A stretch of 64,000 nt of DNA. It comes from Cliona cf. orientalis. Lineage: Eukaryota > Porifera > Demospongiae > Clionaida > Clionaidae. Positions 57,001 to 64,000 of the stretch are shown here, piece by piece. The first letter of the stretch is position 1, and each line of letters starts with the position of its first letter. Location: assembly GCA_963930775.1 (NCBI GenBank), contig OZ005689.1, forward strand, positions 10,118,854 to 10,182,853, read 5' to 3'. The translations under genes and the position numbers were made by a program. The notes under the pieces were generated by a model. The model was not told the DNA's origin and searched no databases. It saw nothing but the letters and a program-made list of their open reading frames with translations.

Positions 57001-59175
57001 GTGTTTTTGTATTACATAGCCGTGACTAAAGTTTAGTTACTAGCTAGAAACTGCAGCGGTAAGTCAGTACGTATGCCTTGTTACTCAGAAATAATGCTTT
57101 GTTTGACCGTTTTTCACAAAAATAAACTTTAAAAAGTGATGGATCAATGGGTACAAGCGGCCCTGTATGTATAAACTTACCATGCATGGCAGTCCATGTC
57201 AGAGTGTCATACAATAATGCAAGCGCTTGCCAATGGCCGTGCAGTACCGTATTTAATGTAATACTACGTATGGAAAAAAAATTTTCAATTTCGAAAAACG
57301 CGCGATTTTCTGGTAAAGGTCGTCAATCGCTCCATATATATGTTATGAGAACTCGTAAAATGCTAATTTCTTACATTAGATTGGATCATACGTTGTATTC
57401 GATTAACTACGGTACACAATTTACAGCACTTGAGGATTAGTCTAGTGTCTGATAAAGCAGTCTGCTTCGCCGCATGCTTTATCAGCCACTCGACCATGTA
57501 CTGCACTCCGCGCACGCATTAACTATAATATAATGGAATTGCCATAAATTGTTCTGCGAGATCAGTAAACATTAATAACCCAGTTTTCTAAGCGACCATG
57601 ATATTGCTGTTGAAGCTACAAAATGTGTAACGAAGATGACATCATGCAGCAATGACTATAGCAAATAAAAGCATCAATGTCTACTATGTTTTACTGTGTC
57701 TCACATCATTAGGCAGATCCACTGCAGCAGAGGTGTCCTTATTTCAGTGTGTATCCATGCATGTACAGGATTACATGCAGTGGGAGGGTTGGTTACCCTG
57801 GATATATTTCTGATGTAGAATGGGTTCACACCAATGTACTTTGCTGCCCAGTACAACCACCTGAGGCTAGTGGAGCTGCTCCTGGCCCATGGGGCAGACA
57901 TCAACAAGGTACAGCACTGTGGAGCAGCATATTTCAAGCTAGCATGTGAATAGCTTCATCATTCTTGGAGGTCATGTGACACTCCACTATTTTCTCTTTC
58001 TACAGGGAGTACAGTCCCCACTATATGCCTCCAGTCTTAATGGCTATATTGAGATGCTCCAGCTGCTGGTTCATCATCATGCAGCCATCGACCAGCCGTG
58101 TGATGTGAGTAATGCACTATACTGTTACAATAGCACTAGTCTCCAGTTTATTTTGTTCACTGAATCCCTAGCAAACTCAGTGTTATTCGCATCTTCATGT
58201 ACACTATTATTGTGTTCATCACAGGATGCACCTTTTGCTACTCCACTGATTGCTGCTTCTGGTAAAAATCACACTGAGGTGACAAGATTCCTAATTGAAC
58301 ATGGCGCAAGCGTTAATTATCAGAATCAGGTTTTTTTATAATCATTTTATATTTTCTAATTTGCTTATTATACAACACTACTGCAATTTGGTATTCCTCC
58401 ACAGCAAGGCAACTCAGCTCTTCAAGTAGCATGCATCCATGGCTGCACAGATATCATAAAATTACTAATCCAATCCAATGCAAACATTGAGCTCAAAAAT
58501 AAAGTTGGTTTGGTCTTGTAAATAATAATATTATACATCATACATGATATTAATGTAACATACAGGAAGGCAGAACAGGACTGATGATTGCTGCCTGGAG
58601 AGGCCATTCTTCAACAGTGACAGAGCTGATCAGAGCTGGGGCTCAAATTGATGCCCAGGACCAGGTATACATGTAACTGTGTATATCTTTAGTTTCTTGG
58701 TAACCCAATATTAGGTAAACTACATGCATGTTTGCACATATGCCTCCTTTGAAGCACCTAGTGAATATTGGCATGAAATTTCAGAAATTAAAAATGTGGA
58801 AATTAAGACGCACCCATGTGGGGGATGATTTTACATGTTCACATCTGACATTAAGTTTTGCTTATAGAACGGATTGACGGCGTATGATTTTGCTAGCAGT
58901 AGGTCTCACACAGCAGTGTGTCAGCTATTGGAGCAGTTTGGTTACGAGGTATAGTGTTATAGCTAACTAACATGATTATGGTGCCATTCCTCTACTGTTT
59001 GATCCTACAGCCGAGTCACCTTGTACATGTACAAGCCCCTCCCCAGTCAACTAGCCGCCATCATGATCCTGTCACAAGCTTACAGACTTTCAGGGATATC
59101 TTAGAGCATGGGCCAAAATTGTCCGATACTCCTACTAAACATCACGATCATACAGCTCACGAATCAGAACTGTAA
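49982..59175 (+). CDS. Death domain, helical region and ankyrin-repeat protein (14 exons)
   Basis: Proposed exons: 49982-50077, 50918-51197, 51299-51361, 52542-53230, 53367-53474, 53546-53644, 53715-53819, 57819-57908, 58006-58104, 58225-58329, 58405-58503, 58566-58664, 58868-58948, 59011-59175. All junctions are GT/AG and phases agree, giving 2178 nt (725 residues). Order: short N-terminus, Death domain (about 33-125), a 230-residue helical region I cannot name, then about nine ankyrin repeats and a His/Pro-rich tail. Ankyrin exons are phase 0, one repeat each. Death domains and ankyrin repeats are protein-contact modules, so an intracellular signalling adaptor is likely. The acceptor of exon 2 could instead be at 50916 with a missing exon before it. 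Extra ankyrin exons in the 4-kb intron are possible. Confidence 0.75.
50918..51361 (+). other. Exons 2-3: Death domain and linker
   Basis: Exon 2 reads AAKWEQLSAYLGLAKADIDR, CWSEALSQWIKQNYS and GLPSWRSLLKAVAMV, which are the helices and Trp positions of a Death domain. Donor GTACAA at 51198. Exon 3 (51299-51361) is a short Pro/Val/Lys linker with donor GTAAGT. Confidence 0.8.
52306..52496. mobile_element. TACCGTA-ended MITE (CGCGAATATTTCG type), copy 1
   Basis: TACCGTAATTCGCGAATATT is inverted at the right end. Internal blocks TTTTCGGACA and GTCCGAAAAT are also inverted. 191 bp, in the intron just before exon 4. A second copy in inverse order lies at 54189-54380. Confidence 0.85.
52542..53230 (+). 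other. Exon 4: unrecognised helical domain
   Basis: 229 residues, mostly amphipathic helix (NVEEINALFSSLVLEIQLAL, LNDLWDYHHFSPLERLINKF, YKKVKVVLRFERKI, IPSLTAVIDRIVAGSLEVTW). The acidic linker SVDDSDEECD sits in the middle, which suggests two halves. The acceptor after ACTGTGCAG and donor GTGAGT at 53231 fit the neighbouring phases. No known domain assigned. Confidence 0.7.
53367..53819 (+). other. Exons 5-7: first ankyrin repeats
   Basis: Exon 5 (53367-53474) is a capping repeat, exon 6 (53546-53644) reads HGQHPLWCVSYHGRQDLVEL, and exon 7 (53715-53819) reads GETALVTAVVKGHVHVTEIL. All are phase 0. Confidence 0.8.
54031..54084. repeat. Poly-G/poly-C hairpin
   Basis: 18 G, then CCATG, then 31 C: a homopolymer that can pair with itself. 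Tract lengths in the assembly are unlikely to be exact. Confidence 0.9.
54189..54380. mobile_element. TACCGTA-ended MITE (CGCGAATATTTCG type), copy 2
   Basis: Same family as 52306-52496 in opposite orientation, with near-palindromic ends TACCGTAAATCGCGAATATT. It is nested in the hAT-type MITE. Confidence 0.85.
54651..54673. repeat. Poly-C run
   Basis: There are 23 consecutive C. Confidence 0.9.
55106..56110. mobile_element. Second copy of the 46565 element
   Basis: ATGTAGCGTAAGACCTCGAC at the left has a diverged inverted partner at 56088-56110. 55395-55810 is about 90% like 46850-47290, including an 86-codon frame at 55547-55807. Confidence 0.65.
56597..56702 (-). pseudogene. Antisense ankyrin exon with a one-base insertion
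   Basis: On the minus strand an exon is bounded by GTCGCAG and by a GTATAA donor. It reads NECGDTALFAACGKG, then after a frame change YDPAAILIDHGADINYLSK, a normal ankyrin repeat. It is 106 nt long against the usual 105 for this gene type, and the extra base is near 56648. No further minus-strand exons were found, so it is a relic of an inverted duplication or of a neighbouring gene, inside the intron of the plus-strand gene. Confidence 0.75.
56793..56876. repeat. 84-base imperfect hairpin
   Basis: GCCCGTGCTTTAATGATATCCG at the left pairs with CGGACAATAAAGCATGCTAACGGGC at the right, with a mismatch or two. Possible tiny MITE. Confidence 0.6.
57245..57414. mobile_element. TACCGTA-ended MITE (fourth type)
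   Basis: TACCGTATTTAATGTAATAC and ACGTATG are inverted as CATACGTTGTATTCGATTAA and CTACGGTA. 170 bp, TA boundary. Confidence 0.7.
57449..57485. repeat. CTGATAAAGCA hairpin
   Basis: CTGATAAAGCA pairs with TGCTTTATCAG around a GCTTCGCCGC loop. Confidence 0.7.
57819..58948 (+). other. Exons 8-13: six ankyrin repeats
   Basis: The exons read NGFTPMYFAAQYNHLRLVEL, SPLYASSLNGYIEMLQLLV, TPLIAASGKNHTEVTRFLI, NSALQVACIHGCTDIIKLLI, GRTGLMIAAWRGHSSTVTEL and NGLTAYDFASSRSHTAVCQL. Each is 81-105 nt, phase 0, with GT/AG borders. Confidence 0.88.
59011..59175 (+). other. Exon 14: terminal exon
   Basis: 54 residues after acceptor CCTACAG. It is rich in His, Pro, Ser and Thr with no domain. TAA stop at 59173-59175. 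Confidence 0.75.
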
Positions 59176-61706
59176 CACTCATTATTGTGATGAAACCGAT
59201 CATAAGTACATGTAGCTAGAAAATTAATTATAACAGCCCTGTCAACAGTTGTGTGTATATTATAATAGTATAGTAATTTATTATGTATTCGTTGTTTTTG
59301 TTAATTCATATTAAATTGCAGAATCATATCTGGAGTAGCACAATGTCATGCATCATGATGAGTACCATTCACCAAAAATTAATATTACTACCGGGTAAGC
59401 GCCCACGGGCACTTAAACTTAATTACAATTTTTGGCCTGCATGGGTACTTAACCAGGATTGACATTAATTTTTATAGAAATTGATTGACATTAAGTGGAG
59501 AACTCAACAGGTTCATTGATTAAACTAGCTTCAGTATTTGGGGACCATAGTCTGTGCTCTGTATCAGTAGGTATAATATAGTATTAAATTTTTAATATAA
59601 TTTAATAGGATGTGAGTGGCATATACTTCTACGTTCCAACATTACACTGAAAATTCTTATGATCAAATTGATCTACGAGCGCCTGCGCAAATGTGTCACT
59701 ATATCCTATACTATAAACTGTCGTCAGATACAGGAAAGCTTACAGTCTATCCAGGCCAGATCCTTAATAGTTATTACATCATAGTAAAAAATTCAATAGT
59801 AGCCCAAAGAAGAGAACGTGATCTTACTGTAGATTTACAGTATGTAGACAGTGGTTAATAAAATTTCAGATTATTCTTATTGTAGAAAAACATAATTTTT
59901 TTTATTACTACAGGATCCTTTGGATTGGTAAAGGGTCATACGACCACGCGTATAGGTGCTAGTGCGACACTGGTAAGGACTTAGGATTTGTATGGGGTGG
60001 AGCAAAGTGACTATAAATACTTAATATTCACGAGCTGAGCATCCGGCGTTTAATAATGAGCTGCTATGGCTTCTGTAATAAACTAACGCTGCATGGCCTC
60101 AATCCACCAGACTCGTGCAAGTCGATCGGATCCTGCTGTCGAAATCTTCGTTGATCACATGCTTGGGGATTTGAAATAATATTTTATAGCCAAGGCCTGG
60201 GGTCTGAGTATTTCAAAGTAAAGGGAATAAAAAAGATGGGTACAAATTTGTCGTGCCAAGATGAGCTGATAGCATTATTAGCTACTTCATATGTGATCAA
60301 CCTTTTGGGGTTTACTTTAATAGTGTAGTAGCGATCTCAATCACAGTCAAGAAGCCATGTGTGAAAAGAAAATGAGAGCTCCCAGGGTGGAAGCTGCTGG
60401 AGGACAGTACGTGTGGATTGAGACCTAGCTCTCGGGCTCAGCAGATATGCATGTGGAGAGAGTTCCAGATCTTATATCGGCTAAAGTATGACAGAGTATT
60501 CCGAATACTCTATGAATCAATTCATGCAAGAGACTGGCTTGCAAATGAAATCCGTACTCCTTCCAGTTGAGCATGGACAGTACTGGATCCATGAGTATCT
60601 GCACTCCCAATCTAGCTAGGCTCGCAATAGAAGCTGTGGTTAGAAAGTTAGGTAATATCATCGTTGAGGAATCAATGGAAGAGAAAGAGTTGAATCAGAC
60701 CCTAACCAAGACAGTCTTTCGGCCAGTACGATGATAATGAGTGTCAGAATATCTACGTAAATATTAACCCTTATGTAAGGAAGCTGTTGAGGAGAGATGA
60801 AAGAAGCTAGCAACCCTTCTGAAGATAGAAAACAGCAGTTTAATCATTGAAGGAGCTCAGTAAATCTGTTGAAGTACCTTGCACTCAGAGATGCATGAGG
60901 TGCGAGATATTGAGCACAAGATAAACACAAGCAAATTACGTAAGAGCAGAAGCACATTACTGATAGATGCTAAGATGGGTGAAAGATATTATGTTGACAG
61001 TCAAAGTGATTGCATGAGGAATCCATGCCAGTAGCCTTTGGGCTAGTCCAGTTATCCATAGTAATAATGGTGTACACTTGTGTAGTTCCACTAATAATAA
61101 TATTTTCATTAAGATAAAGTATGTGGTAATAATAATATTATTTTAATCTCATGTGTATGTTTATGAATAACTCTTGTAAATTTTTTTAATTCCAACAGCA
61201 ATGGTGTGCATCCAAGCATAATAAAGGCCATGCACGATAATAATAATAATTATAGGTAGCAGTATGATATATTATATATAATTGCAGCAATTTATCTAAT
61301 TGTCTCGTTAGCCTTGAGAATGTCAAACCATGGGCATGCAGGAAATAAACATCATAATGAAAGTATGAAGCTAAGTAACATTAATTTTGGGATTGCCTTG
61401 GAATTTTCATATGTCATGTATGCATGAGTACGAATACTATACTAGTTATGCCTGATAATTGAACTGGTAAGCAGCAATTAGCAGTATGCATATTATGTGT
61501 GCATCCAAGCAGGTTAAAAAATTTAATCATGATGCATTATTATGTAGTGATAGTATACACAAAATTGATTACTCCCATTTGGTTACCACAGAGTCAACAG
61601 GAAGGGAAGTCACGTATGCAGCAATACCAGCTGAAACTAGAAAAGAAGATCAAACAGCTTAAAGATTTATAGAGAGATCTAGAAGGCTGCCGAGAAGAAT
61701 ATTATA
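59176..61706. other. Intergenic, nothing firm; 5' flank of beta-helix copy 4
   Basis: A Tyr-rich 80-codon frame at 59616-59858 starts with GTG directly after an in-frame stop and has no recognised domain. 60040-61020 is less AT-rich, with short frames and no domain. 61150-61245 is shared with the 34.3-34.4 kb segment. 61577-61630 keeps one arm of the promoter hairpin of copies 2 and 3. Confidence 0.4.
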
Positions 61707-64000
61707 ATGACTCGTATATTGATCTCTGCTATCGTACTTATAATATGCATTTCAACTGTTTCCCATTGTGTAGTATACTATATTAGACCAAGTGAGCTTT
61801 TGAATGATGTAGATCATAGACTCACCCTCACCCAGTTCATCAAGAATTCCAGTGACTATCTCATAAATGACACACAATTGATCTTTACTCCAGGAAATCA
61901 TAGTTTGGAGGATAAACTTCTCATTGAAAATCTTCACTCATTCAGTATATCGGTGGAGTTGATCTCAACATCATCAAGGGCTTTCATTGTCTGTGATTAC
62001 AATGGAAAGTTTGAATTTAGTAACATTACCGCTGTGAATGTGAATGGAGTGGATTTTATTGGATGCTTTTATAATTATGTTTCATTTGTTGACCATTTTC
62101 TTTTGGATAATTCCAAATTTTATAGCAAAGCTTTAGTAAATGGTACAGTTTTGATCATAGACGAGAGCAGGGCAACTCTGCGTAGGGTAGCATTCATATC
62201 CACTGTTCGAGCGAGTGTACACAATGGTACTGCACATCTGAACTTATCAGAATCTTGTCCTACTGATTCACTACTTCCAGAAAGAGCAACAGTCATCTCA
62301 TCAAGAAGAAGTATCACTATCATCACCCAAAGCTGGTTTGAAGGAAACCATGTTGGACTAGGTAGAGTTATAGAAAACAATGATAGCAATACAACAATGT
62401 TTAACACTACATTTACAGAGAATAGTGCTGCAACACATTGTTACTTCTATAATAATGATTACTGCTGCTTCATTGGTGGTCTGGTGTATTCAAGCAACTC
62501 TCAAGGCAACCATATCAAGATCTATGACAGTAAATTTGTGCAGAATGTTGGAGCGATAATTACGCTTGCAAACAAGTTGAACATGCTAATCTCTAGTAGT
62601 AACTTCATCAACAACAGAGCTCCTATCACGATGGTATTTGCAGCTGACTCAACTAATTTTATACTAAATTTTGCAATTGAATTCAAGGTATTTATCAATA
62701 ACAATGAACAAATTATACAAGACTTGGATTCAGAGGGTAATTTGGCCATGAACATGAGCCACAGTGTATTTATTGGCAACGATGCATCACTTTCAGTGCT
62801 GATGACAAATGGTAGGGTAACAACAAGTGTGGATCATAATAGTTTCATTGATAACATTGGAGGCCGGGATAATCCTTACTTGGAGTGGTAGTACTGTGGA
62901 TATTGCTCATAGCAAATTCATTGACAATAATTATGAATCACTTAACCTGTCATCTAGCCAGTTATTTTTTTCAACAGGTACGTTGATCTACTTCTATGGA
63001 GACCAGATATCTGTGAGTCATTGTGAGTTTATCAACAACAGAATTGACCTAGGAGCAATTTTCACCCAATATTATGTTTCACCTGATAATTTAACCATTA
63101 CTATGAATACGTTTGTTGACAATCGGGCAGCATACAATGTGCTTATCTCGTTCATCTGTAGACCAGGTCTTACTTCATCTTTTGGTAGTTCACGATGCAT
63201 TGAATGTCCTAAAACATGGCGTAGTAACTTTGCAATAGTTGTAGGAATTAATATTATAGCTGGGGTAGCAATTGTTACCTTTTTGCTTGTTCTAAATTTG
63301 ACAGTTGCCATTGGTACTCTCAATGGAGTGCTCTTCTATGTCAACATTATTGCAACAAATATGGACACTTACTTCTTTCCATTTCAATCTCCCAATCCCA
63401 TCTCTGTACTTATATCGTGGCTTAATCTAGAGATTGGCTTTGATGTTTGTGTCCATAAACGTATGTTGTCAGCTAATAAGGCATTCTCACAGCTCATTTT
63501 CCCAGTTTATATTATCATTCTTGCTATCATTATGATCGTGATTATTGAATGTTCACCAAAGTTTGCTAGGATAATCGGCAAATATAACCCAGTAGCAGTC
63601 CTGGCTACGATGATCTTGCTCTCCTACACAAAATTTATTAACTGCACTCTTGGATTAATTTTTATTGCATATTTTGGACCTGCTTATGGCTCAAGCAATG
63701 GAAATATTTTATTCATTAATAGAAGTGTTGAATTAATTGGGCAGTTAAACAATAATTCATTAATAATATATGTATCATTTTTAATAGTTACTCCTCTTCT
63801 TATATTTTCCTCTAGCATTATTTATACTGTTCTAGTAACCTTTTGGCAGTTCTTTGTGCGGCATCAGGATAGAATCATTTTCAAATGGGTTAGATATCAA
63901 AAGTTACGTCATTTTATTGAACCCTATCATGCTCCATATACAGCAAAGCATCGTTACTGGACTGGTCTACTGCTGTTTGTACGTATTTATTCTTCTCTCT
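61707..64000 (+). pseudogene. Beta-helix/multi-TM membrane protein, copy 4 (frameshifted, runs off the window)
   Basis: Starts at the ATG at 61707 with a signal peptide and the same ectodomain as copies 2 and 3. The frame ends early at 62891 because one extra base lies near 62866 (GGAGGCCGGGATAATC, where the paralogues have GG followed by ATAATC). In the corrected register the frame is open from there to the end of the window, through the cysteine motif SSRCIECPKTW and the first five or six membrane spans. A further 4-base insertion (TATT) is seen at about 63988. It lies on the opposite strand to the other copies. The C-terminal tail lies outside the window. Confidence 0.8.

Larger units (their letters stand above)
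53820..57818 (+). other. 4-kb intron filled with transposons
   Basis: Contains a hAT-type MITE with a nested MITE, three long C/G runs, a 1-kb element, an antisense ankyrin-exon relic, and two or three further small inverted repeats. No sense-strand ankyrin exon was found in it. Confidence 0.6.

Noticed and set aside
59616..59858. Tyr-rich 80-codon frame that looked protein-like
   Set aside because: It begins with GTG right after an in-frame stop and has no splice acceptor that would place it in a gene. Left as unproven.
60425..60661. 78-codon minus-strand frame
   Set aside because: No domain, signal or paralogue; codon pattern not convincing.

Overview
This window looks like nuclear DNA from an early-branching animal, most likely a demosponge. 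The sequence is AT-rich with short introns. It carries a Death-domain/ankyrin gene with one ankyrin repeat per phase-0 exon, an intronless type I sulfatase, and a family of large membrane proteins with a parallel beta-helix ectodomain. Poly-C/poly-G runs and many small inverted-repeat transposons fill the rest. The species cannot be fixed from the sequence, and no bacterial operon or CRISPR structure is present.

Layout: 1-2.7 kb is gene-poor, with a broken C2-domain exon and a small hairpin-ended element. 2.7-4.2 kb is the sulfatase. 4.7-7.6 kb is a candidate 2.9 kb inverted-repeat element with a GA-rich tandem repeat. 8.2-11.3 kb, 20.4-23.2 kb, 30.5-33.3 kb (minus strand) and 61.7-64.0 kb (plus strand) are four copies of one beta-helix/multi-membrane-span gene. 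Only the 30.5-33.3 kb copy reads through; the others carry frameshifts. Pieces of the family lie at 13.8 and 25.35 kb. A young Gypsy-type LTR retrotransposon (25.7-30.2 kb) sits in the 3' flank of the intact copy, with identical 5-bp target duplications and an empty site in a paralogous segment. 34.9-44 kb is a transposon cluster: three foldback elements built of short repeated modules, a truncated LINE reverse transcriptase and several MITEs. 44-49.6 kb has more MITEs, nested elements and a broken Death-domain gene. 49.98-59.18 kb is a 14-exon gene encoding a Death domain, an unrecognised helical region and about nine ankyrin repeats. Its 4-kb intron holds nested transposons and a frameshifted antisense ankyrin exon.

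Functionally, the genes point to cell-surface and signalling biology. The beta-helix proteins look like secreted-side ligand-binding or adhesion domains on a multi-pass membrane module. Their cytoplasmic tail keeps an ITIM-like VTYS[IV]V motif and a C-terminal ETAY. The Death/ankyrin protein is an intracellular adaptor type. A 67-residue secreted peptide with a repeated DYxLQDNGR unit may be a peptide precursor. The strongest candidates for something undescribed are the beta-helix receptor cluster with its tyrosine-motif tail, the modular foldback transposons (one with a decayed gene in its loop), and the small repeated-peptide precursor.
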